A DNA stretch of 19,438 bases from positions 1-19,438 of the forward strand of contig PPGL01000037.1 of the NCBI GenBank assembly GCA_003173915.1. The letters run 5' to 3'. The notes beneath the pieces were generated by a model, which did no database searches, was not told where the DNA came from, and worked only from the letters and a program-made list of their open reading frames with translations. The translations under genes were made by a program, and so were the position numbers. This document shows positions 1 to 5,870 of this stretch, in pieces. The DNA comes from Candidatus Levyibacteriota bacterium. Lineage in GTDB: Bacteria > Patescibacteria > Microgenomatia > Levybacterales > UBA12049. The first letter of the stretch is position 1. Each line of letters begins with the position of its first letter.

Positions 1-317
1 GATGGAGCAACTCCTGTTCGGAGTACTTCTTCTGGAATATGGGGCGTTTGAGGAGTCTCAGTAACTCCTGCTTGTTCTAAATCAACATCTATCTCTGCTT
101 TATTTTCTGAGGCAGTTAAAAATTCTGTAGAGACTTGTTTTGTTGGAAATGGCTCTTGTTCTTTTGGCATACCGGCAATTGGAGCATTCGTAGGCTGCTG
201 CACCTGTCCCTGCTGTGGAGTCTGAGGAAACTGCACAAGCGTTTGCCCTTGCAATGTATTGTCATTTGCATTTGTTATTTGGGATTTGCTATTTGTGATT
301 TGTTGAGTATCATCCAT
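1..317 (-). CDS. Gln/Pro-rich protein of unknown function, partial at left edge
   Basis: An open frame on the minus strand begins with ATG at 317 and runs without a stop past position 1, so only about 105 N-terminal residues are visible. I do not recognise the family. The visible part is low in complexity, hydrophilic and probably disordered: it starts MDDTQQ, has an internal 7-residue repeat (QITNSKS then QITNAND), and continues rich in Gln, Pro, Thr and Glu. The residue repeat is the translation of a 7-nt-period DNA tract (259-305). There is no signal peptide or membrane segment in this part. An in-frame GTG at 344 could extend it by nine residues; neither start has a clear Shine-Dalgarno. 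It follows the 53-residue cysteine-rich gene by 127 bp in the same direction, so it may share its transcript. Function cannot be inferred. Confidence 0.6.
   Translation of the reverse strand, partial: MDDTQQITNSKSQITNANDNTLQGQTLVQFPQTPQQGQVQQPTNAPIAGMPKEQEPFPTKQVSTEFLTASENKAEIDVDLEQAGVTETPQTPHIPEEVLRTGVAP
259..305. repeat. Degenerate 7-nt-period repeat inside a coding region
   Basis: Read on the minus strand, the units CACAAAT, AGCAAAT, CCCAAAT and AACAAAT follow each other, with decayed units on both sides. The period is 7 nt, so the translation repeats every 7 codons (QITNSKS/QITNAND). It resembles the non-coding 7-nt tracts elsewhere in this window. Confidence 0.65.
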
Positions 318-444
318 ACTAGAGTTAATGATATCATCTCGCACTACGTAACACAATTAAATTTGCCTTTCAGAATCCTTACAAAAATAAAGCTTAACAA
401 AGAAGGAACACGTAGCAATAATATAACAAGAGAGAGTGAAACAA

Positions 445-606
445 TTATTTATCTTTACCTGGAATCCATCCGCACAAGGGACATTGTGTTAACAAACCCT
501 GCTGAATTAATTCAACCTCTTCTGCTATTGCAATCCACTCACATGCTCTACATGCAATCTGAAAACATGTCTCACACTCTGTAACTGATTTTGCAGTAGT
601 CTTCAT
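445..606 (-). CDS. 53-residue cysteine-rich (zinc-knuckle-like) small protein
   Basis: A complete small frame on the minus strand starts with ATG at 606 and stops with TAA at 445-447. The 53-residue product has six cysteines: C11 and C14 (CETC), C19 and C22 (CRACEW), and C42 and C45 (CPLCGWIPG). The spacing suggests a structural zinc site. The C-x2-C-x-W knuckle with a following PG also occurs twice in the C-terminal ribbon of the 569-residue protein just upstream (CAQCGWEPG and CPVCTWKPG), so the two proteins probably share a fold or a partner. It has no signal peptide or membrane helix. The start has only a weak AGG 7 nt upstream, and a 7-nt-period repeat tract lies directly before it. It is probably in the same transcript as the 569-residue gene. 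Function unknown. The patterned cysteines argue against a chance ORF. Confidence 0.7.
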   Translation of the reverse strand: MKTTAKSVTECETCFQIACRACEWIAIAEEVELIQQGLLTQCPLCGWIPGKDK

Positions 607-607
607 A

Positions 608-665
608 GTATTACCTATAAACCATAAACTCTAAACCATAATCCATTAACCATACACTATCAACC
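608..665. repeat. Degenerate heptamer repeat tract in the intergenic gap
   Basis: Read on the minus strand, units of exactly 7 nt run from 665 down to the start codon region: GGTTGAT, AGTGTAT, GGTTAAT, GGATTAT, GGTTTAG, AGTTTAT, GGTTTAT, AGGTAAT. It fills almost the whole gap between the 569-residue gene and the 53-residue gene and would be the 5' flank of the latter. Confidence 0.7.
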
Positions 666-669
666 GCAG

Positions 670-2379
670 CTATGCTGCTTTCTGTTCACTCCCTCTCCTT
701 TCTGGGAGAACTTTCTTTTCTCCTTGTTTTGGTTCTGTTTTTTTGATCTGTAGTGGTTTTTCGATTTTTGGTAATTCTACTTTTTTAGGAGTTTCTGCTG
801 ATTTTTCAGATTCAGTTTGTGCTGTCTTGTCTTTTTTTGCTGACCAATTTTCATCAACTGCTTCTCCTGGTTTCCATGTACACACAGGGCATCTTTCTCC
901 AACTGCTTCTCCAGATCCAGGTTCCCATCCACATTGAGCACATCTAATTTTCCCACAAGTTTCATAAGTGCCATTTGCATTTTCCGCACTTCGCGACCCT
1001 CCCAAGGAACTAATTCTCACCTTACTCCCTCCCCCCGCACAACCAGGAAGCTCACGAAGTTTTTCTAATTCTTGAACATAATCTAGGCCATTTTGGAACA
1101 TGCCACTTGTTGCATACAAACGTTGTTCTCGTAACGCAGTTGTAGAAACAGGAACATGTCCATTTGATGGTAAGTTTGTGGGACCAAAATATACATTCTT
1201 TACTTGCATAACAATGAGCGCAAGGGCAATCTCAAGTCGCTGTGTTGTTTCTTCTTTACTATGACCTTGAGAAAATTCCTCTTTTGCAAATGCTCGAAAG
1301 GTTTCTATAAGCAAATCAGATTCTTGGCTTCGGACAAGAAACTTATCCGGATTTTTGATAATTTCCCGCATCTGGGTAAAGGTACGCTTCCCAAACACGT
1401 TATCCGCAAAAGCGACATCAGAACCTTTGATTTCTTGCATCACATCAATAACATCAAGTGGTGAACTTACTTTTTTATCAGAATGTCCATTCAGAGGTAT
1501 TCCATCAGGAGCAATAAGAATTGGATTCCCAAGCATGTTTTTAATTCGATCTCGTTCATTCCATGCAGTAACAACATGTACACCAAATGCTTTTTGCAAG
1601 GCTTCATTATCGCCTAAGGAAACATCGTAACGGAATGTAAATGATTTGAGACTCTTTCCTTCTCCTACTTCCACATAGTATATCTGTGTTTGCGGGTAAG
1701 TAAAATCGTCAAATCCAGACCAACCGCTAGGACTAACTAAAAGTACTTTTGAACCAATATCTGCTGTACGAAGCCACGTCTCAATTGCAGGATGTTTGCG
1801 ATTTGCATTTTTTTCTGGATCTTTGTCTTCAAACCATGCAGCTCGAAGTGCACCTTCTCGCTCTTTTTCTCCAGTAAGATCGTCTAAAAGTGCATCGTTA
1901 TAATCAACGCCTTTGAGTTTTTGTACTCCATCTTTTATTGTCCAACCAATATTCCATTTAAGTGCAGCAAGTTGCTTTAAATATTCTTCTTCAAATCCTT
2001 TTAAATCTTCGCGTACTTTCACTGCACAAAAATCAACTGCTTGCCCAAATGATTTTCCTTTTTGCACTTCTTGTTGCAAATCATGTAAGAAAAGCTGTAC
2101 TTGTCCATAAACAAAAAATCCTGTTCTGCTCAAATAATACCAAGGTTCTGATCGATCGCCTGATTGTTCTCTTTTCTGTTGTTTTTCTTGTTCTTTGGCA
2201 ACTTCTTCCATAAGACTTTGGGTAGATAATGACAAAGAGTCTTTGTTATATGCACACTCAAGGCGTTGTATTCTCAAACGCATTGCATCAGTAGTCGTGA
2301 AAGAGTTTGCAGAGCTTGTTGGTCTTGAAAAATGAGAAAAATTTTGTCGTGGATGTTCAGTATTTCTTGCTAAACTCAT
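670..2379 (-). CDS. Riboswitch-controlled 569-residue protein with C-terminal zinc ribbon, unknown function
   Basis: I do not recognise the family. Start choice: an upstream in-frame ATG (2433) lies inside the leader hairpin region, whereas ATG 2379 (MSLARNTEHP) has AAAGGAG 7 nt before it, giving 569 residues. No signal peptide or membrane segment is visible, so it is probably cytoplasmic. The N-terminal 65 residues are polar, followed by a Lys/Glu/Gln-rich helical stretch and a long globular part. Residues 475-507 hold C-x4-C-x2-C then C-x2-C with Trp and PG after each knuckle (CAQCGWEPG, CPVCTWKPG), a likely zinc ribbon. The last 60 residues are a charged Lys/Glu/Pro tail. It is first in a minus-strand set with the 53-residue Cys-rich gene. 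The leader (2440-2560) carries a cobalamin aptamer and a hairpin that hides the Shine-Dalgarno, so B12 probably represses it. A role in B12 use or in a B12-independent back-up is inference only. Confidence 0.85.
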   Translation of the reverse strand: MSLARNTEHPRQNFSHFSRPTSSANSFTTTDAMRLRIQRLECAYNKDSLSLSTQSLMEEVAKEQEKQQKREQSGDRSEPWYYLSRTGFFVYGQVQLFLHDLQQEVQKGKSFGQAVDFCAVKVREDLKGFEEEYLKQLAALKWNIGWTIKDGVQKLKGVDYNDALLDDLTGEKEREGALRAAWFEDKDPEKNANRKHPAIETWLRTADIGSKVLLVSPSGWSGFDDFTYPQTQIYYVEVGEGKSLKSFTFRYDVSLGDNEALQKAFGVHVVTAWNERDRIKNMLGNPILIAPDGIPLNGHSDKKVSSPLDVIDVMQEIKGSDVAFADNVFGKRTFTQMREIIKNPDKFLVRSQESDLLIETFRAFAKEEFSQGHSKEETTQRLEIALALIVMQVKNVYFGPTNLPSNGHVPVSTTALREQRLYATSGMFQNGLDYVQELEKLRELPGCAGGGSKVRISSLGGSRSAENANGTYETCGKIRCAQCGWEPGSGEAVGERCPVCTWKPGEAVDENWSAKKDKTAQTESEKSAETPKKVELPKIEKPLQIKKTEPKQGEKKVLPERRGSEQKAA

Positions 2380-2412
2380 AAAAAAACTCCTTTCGAAAAT
2401 TTCCGAAAGGAG
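2380..2412 (-). promoter_or_regulatory. Shine-Dalgarno-sequestering hairpin plus U7 (expression platform)
   Basis: On the minus strand CTCCTTTCG (2412-2404) pairs perfectly over 9 bp with CGAAAGGAG (2395-2387), with an 8-nt loop. The 3' arm is the ribosome binding site of the 569-residue gene, and the stem is followed by seven Us and then the ATG at 2379. The form could act as a translational sequester, as an intrinsic terminator, or both. It lies directly downstream of the minus-strand cobalamin aptamer. Confidence 0.75.
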
Positions 2413-2439
2413 TGACGACAAAAAATACATCACTTCTGC

Positions 2440-2560
2440 TCGGAAGATTTATAACGGGGATCGGACTTTACCGTTGCGGCACAGTGTTGGAATTGCACCA
2501 ACTTCACCCAAAATAGAGTACTTTATACATTAAACGAAAACGCTTATGTCGTCTAGATAG
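2440..2560 (-). ncRNA. Cobalamin riboswitch, minus strand, ahead of the 569-residue gene
   Basis: The minus strand from 2500 to 2461 reads GGTGCAATTCC, then ACACTGTGCCGCAACGG, then TAAAGTCCGAT. These are the conserved core blocks of the cobalamin aptamer: the B12 box GGTGNAA..CC, the G..CCGCAAC segment, and the AGTC.GA block. The interval between the CGCAAC block and the AGTC block is very short, so this copy is a compact variant compared with the plus-strand one. Ends are approximate; a possible closing stem pairs ATAAGCG with CGTTAT (one bulge). It sits about 80 nt before the start of the 569-residue gene, with the SD-hiding hairpin between. I see no convincing -35/-10 pair; a TATACT (2583-2578) is the best -10 candidate. 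Confidence 0.8.
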
Positions 2561-2579
2561 ATTTTCTATATCAATCTAG
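2553..2579. repeat. Inverted repeat between the two divergent leaders
   Basis: CTAGAT (2553-2558) and ATCTAG (2574-2579) are perfect inverted arms around a 15-nt AT-rich centre that contains a second nested palindrome (ATAGA-TTT-TCTAT, 2558-2570). It lies between the two riboswitch transcripts. It could be an operator or part of the 5' end of the minus-strand leader. Confidence 0.35.
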
Positions 2580-2592
2580 TATAAATTCTGCC

Positions 2593-2621
2593 TTGACAAC
2601 CAAGTAGGCAAAGGCTATGAT
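2593..2621 (+). promoter_or_regulatory. Sigma70-type promoter of the B12-capture transcript
   Basis: TTGACA (2593-2598), a 17-nt spacer and TATGAT (2616-2621) form a near-consensus promoter. Transcription would start near 2628, just before the aptamer closing stem at 2639. Confidence 0.75.
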
Positions 2622-2638
2622 ACCCAGTACTTACATGG

Positions 2639-2765
2639 AAAGACTGCTAGGTTCAGATCTAGCAACATCAGGGGAAAAGTGGTAAGAATCCACTACTGTG
2701 CCGCAACTGTGATGCGATAAATTCGATAAGTCAGACTGCCTGAAGTCTTTATATCCTCGAGCAAA
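2639..2765 (+). ncRNA. Cobalamin riboswitch, plus strand, ahead of the DUF4430/alpha-barrel gene pair
   Basis: AAAGACT (2639-2645) and AGTCTTT (2744-2750) form a perfect 7-bp closing stem. Inside it are a hairpin (GCTAG...CTAGC, 2646-2663) and the conserved core: AGGGGAAAAGTGGTAAGAAT, then TCCACTACTGTGCCGCAACT, then AAGTCAGACTGCCTG. This matches the cobalamin aptamer blocks GGGAA..GGTG.AA..CC, CCGCAACTGTGA and AAGTC.GA...CCTG. The segment GAGCAAAGGAAAC after the closing stem could be the loop-loop partner or the antiterminator strand. The 3' boundary is approximate. Confidence 0.9.
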
Positions 2766-2802
2766 GGAAACATACAGAAACCTTCCTTGCGAAGGTTTTT
2801 TT
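2761..2802 (+). terminator. Rho-independent terminator with overlapping antiterminator
   Basis: AAACCTTC (2778-2785) pairs with GAAGGTTT (2791-2798) across a 5-nt loop, and a T7 run (2796-2802) follows. This is a standard intrinsic terminator. Upstream, GCAAAGGAA (2761-2769) can pair with TTCCTTGC (2783-2790) over 8 bp with one bulged A. That would break the terminator stem, so the two forms exclude each other as expected of a riboswitch expression platform. Confidence 0.8.
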
Positions 2803-2808
2803 GTGTCC

Positions 2809-2839
2809 AAACCTCCAATGCTCGACTGGAGGTTTTTTT
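2809..2839 (+). promoter_or_regulatory. Second leader hairpin hiding the Shine-Dalgarno, followed by U7 and AUG
   Basis: AAACCTCC (2809-2816) pairs with GGAGGTTT (2828-2835) across an 11-nt loop. The 3' arm holds the GGAGG ribosome binding site 7 nt before ATG 2840, and seven Ts separate the stem from the ATG. The layout copies the one on the minus-strand leader. Confidence 0.75.
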
Positions 2840-3412
2840 ATGATTAAAAAATTTTTTGTATCACCACTTTTTTTGATAGCAGTACTTTGCTTTATTTTGG
2901 CAGGAATTTTTTCCCTTTTTCCAACGCAAAAAATGTATTCTCTACACAAAGCGCCAATCCAAATAATAACTCCAAAGCCAACAGAAGTGCTTGGACAAGA
3001 AACAACCCAAAATCCAACACCTGTCATGTTACAAAAAACAGCCTATCCACCTACTACAGCCTATCCAGCACAGACAACAACGACTAGCACAACAACGACA
3101 ACAACTTCAACAGAGTCAACGAGTCCTCAGGTCTCTATGACTGTTAGTGAACCAGACGGAACAAATACGTTCACTATTAACTATCACGATGGAATGAATG
3201 CGTGCGACAGTCTTACAGAGGCAAAAACTGAAGGGAAAATACGCTCAGTAACGATTGACAATTCCTACCAGTCTACACTGCATAGTAGTTATGTAAAAGA
3301 AATTAATGGATATAGCAATAATTGGACATTTACTGTAAATGGCCAAGCGCCAAATGGATGTTCGCTTTATGTAATGCATCAAGGAGATAATATCGTCTGG
3401 AAATATGATTAA
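2840..3412 (+). CDS. Membrane-anchored DUF4430 protein (transcobalamin C-terminal-like)
   Basis: The 190-residue product probably binds cobalamin outside the cell. ATG 2840 is chosen because GGAGG lies 7 nt upstream; the frame extends to a TTG at 2801, but that is inside the terminator U-run. Residues 4-28 form an N-terminal membrane anchor with no lipobox. Residues 60-95 are a Thr-rich linker. Residues 96-190 are a DUF4430-type domain ending in YVKEINGYSNNW, VNGQAPNG and GDNIVWKYD, the usual signature (inner Asn-Gly loop, Trp, GD-I-W-Y end). C122 and C174 could form a disulfide. DUF4430 is related to the C-terminal beta domain of animal intrinsic factor/transcobalamin. It is first in an operon under a cobalamin riboswitch; the next gene begins 6 nt after its stop. 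Ligand assignment comes from riboswitch and family and is not proven. Confidence 0.88.
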   Translation: MIKKFFVSPLFLIAVLCFILAGIFSLFPTQKMYSLHKAPIQIITPKPTEVLGQETTQNPTPVMLQKTAYPPTTAYPAQTTTTSTTTTTTSTESTSPQVSMTVSEPDGTNTFTINYHDGMNACDSLTEAKTEGKIRSVTIDNSYQSTLHSSYVKEINGYSNNWTFTVNGQAPNGCSLYVMHQGDNIVWKYD

Positions 3413-3418
3413 AAGCCT

Positions 3419-4747
3419 ATGAAGAAATTACTAACAATACTACTTATTGCGGGACTTGAATTCTTATTCTACACAACTAGTGTACACGCAGACACAGCAA
3501 CTGATAATGCATTTACGTATCTTAAAACACAACAAGATGCAACAGGACAGATAACAAATGGCTTCTCTGCCCCTTCAGAGTGGTCGGCAATTGCATTTTC
3601 TGTAAACGGTACTGATATTACAACCGTCAAAAACCCTACTAATTCTTTATATGATTTTCTGCTTACTGACATCCCAGGAAATAGTGCAACTGCAACAGAT
3701 TGGGAAAGCAGAATTCTGGCAATTGTTGCAGCAGGCTATAACCCAACAGATTTTGGTGGAGTAAATTACGTTGAGCATTTGGAAAGTTTTTATAACAATA
3801 ATCAACTTGGCGACACGTGTTCACTCAATGATGACATTTTTGGACTAATTGCAGAAATTGCTGCAGGAAACACTGCAAATGCACAAATAAAACAAGATGT
3901 CCTAAATTTTCTTATTCAAAAACAAGACAGCATAGACGGCGGATTTTCTTACTCTGCTCCTGGATGCAACTTCTATGGTACATCTGCGGATATTACAGGG
4001 GCAGCAGCAGTAGCACTAGCCGAAGCAAAAAATCATGGACTTTCTGCGACAGGACTTAACAATGCCATTGCGTCAGTCAGCGCATATCTTGCGAATAATC
4101 AAAACAGTGATGGCGGCTTTGGATATTTTGGTTCATCAGATACAGACACCACTGGCTGGGTACTTCAAGGACTCAATGCACTTGGACTTAGCAACTCAAC
4201 AGCAGCAACGAGTGCTCGAAATTATTTACTTTCACAACAGTCAAATACTGATGGTGGCATTATGGATTTTAATTATGGAACAAATGCATTTGCCTCAAAT
4301 GCTACAACAACAGCACAAGCACTTATTGGCCTTCTTGGGAAAGACTGGTTGATAAAAGTGTTTGATAGTTCTTCTCTAACACCAACGCCATCAATATCTA
4401 TCAGTCCAACACCGACAATTACACCTACTCTAGCGCCAACAGATACACCAACGCCTACTCCAACTATTGTCTATGTTACCAATACAGTTACAAATACCAT
4501 AACAAATACTGTGTACATTACTCCCACTCCGCAACAACCTATATATCAAACAACAGAAAATTACCTTGCAACCACTCCTTCTCCAAAAAGAGATGTTTTA
4601 GGAACATCACTAACTAACTCCCAGCCACAAACAATTGTAAAAGAAGTACAAGGATTTTCTATTTCATCACTTTTTCTTGGTATGGGAATTGCATTCCTTG
4701 GATTTTATGGAGTTAACATTGCGGAAAAGGTACTAAAGAAACACTAA
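3419..4747 (+). CDS. Membrane-anchored alpha/alpha-barrel protein (intrinsic factor/transcobalamin N-domain-like)
   Basis: The 442-residue product is exported and membrane-tethered. It has a signal peptide (1-24, ending SVHA), an alpha/alpha-toroid domain of the prenyltransferase/squalene-cyclase repeat type (about 27-310), a Pro/Thr-rich linker (319-410) and a C-terminal membrane helix (413-433) with a short basic tail. Repeat marks are QKQDSIDGGF (167-176), QNSDGGFGY (228-236) and QQSNTDGG (273-280), each followed by an Ala-rich helix. C134 and C183 may form a disulfide. This fold is the N-terminal half of animal intrinsic factor and transcobalamin, and the gene before it encodes the other half. 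Only 6 nt separate the genes and there is no clear Shine-Dalgarno, so translational coupling is likely. A terpene cyclase is less likely: the protein is secreted, lacks a clear DxDD and is under B12 control. Its stop abuts the convergent pduO stop with no gap. Confidence 0.85.
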   Translation: MKKLLTILLIAGLEFLFYTTSVHADTATDNAFTYLKTQQDATGQITNGFSAPSEWSAIAFSVNGTDITTVKNPTNSLYDFLLTDIPGNSATATDWESRILAIVAAGYNPTDFGGVNYVEHLESFYNNNQLGDTCSLNDDIFGLIAEIAAGNTANAQIKQDVLNFLIQKQDSIDGGFSYSAPGCNFYGTSADITGAAAVALAEAKNHGLSATGLNNAIASVSAYLANNQNSDGGFGYFGSSDTDTTGWVLQGLNALGLSNSTAATSARNYLLSQQSNTDGGIMDFNYGTNAFASNATTTAQALIGLLGKDWLIKVFDSSSLTPTPSISISPTPTITPTLAPTDTPTPTPTIVYVTNTVTNTITNTVYITPTPQQPIYQTTENYLATTPSPKRDVLGTSLTNSQPQTIVKEVQGFSISSLFLGMGIAFLGFYGVNIAEKVLKKH

Positions 4748-5302
4748 TTACTTTTGCCAAATTACTTCTTTCTGTCCATCGGTAAAGTTTGCAAATCTAC
4801 TCATGGTAAAAAACACATCAGAAAGTCTGTTAATATATACCAGAATATTTCCCTCAACCACTTCTTTCTGAGAAAGCGCAACAATAACACGTTCTGCACG
4901 TCGTACCGTAGCCCGAGCAACGTGTAAAAAAGCACCAACCTGTCCTCCTCCGGGAAGAATAAAATTCATTAAATTTGGCATTTTCTCAGTCATGCTATCA
5001 ATAAAGCCCTCGTACTTTTCTGAATGATTTGCTAATTTTTCAGAAAGACTGGAATCTGTTGACTTTGATGGATTGGCAAGATAGGCTCCAATGTCAAACA
5101 AATCATTTTGTATCTCTTCAATGTGTGTTTTAAACATCTGTGAATAAGCTTGTTTTTCAAGAAAAGAGCAAACGACTCCAAGGATGACATTGACCTCATC
5201 TATTGTTCCGTAACTTTCAACACGTAAATTGTTTTTTGAAACACGTGTTCCGTCAAAAAGCGATGTTTTTCCCTTGTCTCCTGTTTTTGTATAGATCTTC
5301 AT
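4748..5302 (-). CDS. pduO: ATP:cob(I)alamin adenosyltransferase, PduO type
   Basis: The enzyme transfers the adenosyl group of ATP to cob(I)alamin, making adenosylcobalamin, the cofactor of the NrdJ encoded in the same operon. The 184-residue length is normal for the family. The N-terminal ATP-binding motif is KIYTKTGDKGKTSLFDGTRV, followed by RVESYGTIDEVN. The C-terminal part has LPGGGQVGAFLHVARATVRR-AER and YINRLSDVFFTMSRFAN, all hallmarks of PduO-type enzymes. It is last in the nrdR-nrdJ-S component-pduO run; its ATG lies 6 nt after the stop of the membrane protein gene, with no strong Shine-Dalgarno, which suggests coupled translation. It would activate both scavenged cobalamin and cobinamide-derived forms. 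Identification is secure. Confidence 0.95.
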   Translation of the reverse strand: MKIYTKTGDKGKTSLFDGTRVSKNNLRVESYGTIDEVNVILGVVCSFLEKQAYSQMFKTHIEEIQNDLFDIGAYLANPSKSTDSSLSEKLANHSEKYEGFIDSMTEKMPNLMNFILPGGGQVGAFLHVARATVRRAERVIVALSQKEVVEGNILVYINRLSDVFFTMSRFANFTDGQKEVIWQK

Positions 5303-5308
5303 AGAAGA

Positions 5309-5827
5309 TTAGCGGCTTGTTGCTTTTGCAAGAGAGGATTTTTTTGTATACATGACTACTAATTCATAACTTCCAAATAAAAGTCCTGTATAGAAAAGGT
5401 CTCCCATAATCGTATTTCTAAAGAAAGGAATTGCCATAACATATGCCTCAATCATGCCTGAAAATGTTTTTGGATAGATTGGTGTTGCATACCAAAAATT
5501 AAAGTTTGTCAAAAGAAAAAAGATCACTGAGGAGAAAAGAGTTGCTCCAAGAACCGTAGGGAAATTTTTGTGGTTTCTAAGCCACAAACCAATACATCCT
5601 GTAATAAGAAAACTTGTGTAAACCATTGGTGTACTCGCGTTAAACCCAAGGAAAAAATCAGAAATAATCATTGCAAGAATTGGAACAACAAGTGCATATC
5701 GCTTATTAAGGTACACTCCTCCAAAAAGTGCCATTGCTGCAATTGGAGCAACGTTTGGAATATGTGGAATAAGACGCAACACAACTGCCATGACAATAAA
5801 CAGTGCTGGGTTAAGAAGCTTTTTCAT
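5309..5827 (-). CDS. DUF6580-like membrane protein, probable ECF-type substrate-binding (S) component
   Basis: A 172-residue membrane protein with about five or six hydrophobic segments. Its marks are RLIPHIPNVAPIAAMALFGG near the N-terminus, then IISDFFLGF, then the TNFNFWY and PFFRNTIMGD segments. I match this pattern to the DUF6580 family, whose size and topology resemble S components of energy-coupling-factor transporters. No EcfA or EcfT gene is in the window, which is usual for group II ECF systems sharing one energising module. It lies between nrdJ (43 bp upstream) and pduO (6 bp downstream), so the most economical substrate is cobalamin or a precursor. That assignment is from context; a thiol or nucleoside-related substrate cannot be excluded. 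No unusual regulation is seen besides the operon. Confidence 0.75.
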   Translation of the reverse strand: MKKLLNPALFIVMAVVLRLIPHIPNVAPIAAMALFGGVYLNKRYALVVPILAMIISDFFLGFNASTPMVYTSFLITGCIGLWLRNHKNFPTVLGATLFSSVIFFLLTNFNFWYATPIYPKTFSGMIEAYVMAIPFFRNTIMGDLFYTGLLFGSYELVVMYTKKSSLAKATSR

Positions 5828-5870
5828 ATTGTGCTTGCCATTATATCATGTTTTTTGAGGAAGACTCTGC

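Noticed and set aside
135..584. 149-residue plus-strand frame at the left end
   Set aside because: It runs antisense to the 53-residue Cys-rich gene, the 7-nt tract and the partial Gln/Pro-rich gene, and its product has no recognisable composition or domain.
2380..2433. Extended start of the 569-residue protein at ATG 2433
   Set aside because: The extension is encoded by the riboswitch expression platform; ATG 2379 has AAAGGAG at correct spacing.
2801..2839. Extended start of the DUF4430 protein at TTG 2801
   Set aside because: The codon lies in the terminator U-run and the extension would translate the SD-hiding hairpin; ATG 2840 has a good Shine-Dalgarno.
2749..3027. 92-residue minus-strand frame across the leader and DUF4430 gene
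   Set aside because: It is antisense to a well-supported gene and its leader, and has no family features.
3419..4747. Squalene-hopene cyclase or prenyltransferase enzyme
   Set aside because: The protein is secreted and anchored, lacks a clear DxDD motif, and pairs with a DUF4430 protein under a B12 riboswitch; binding protein is the better reading.
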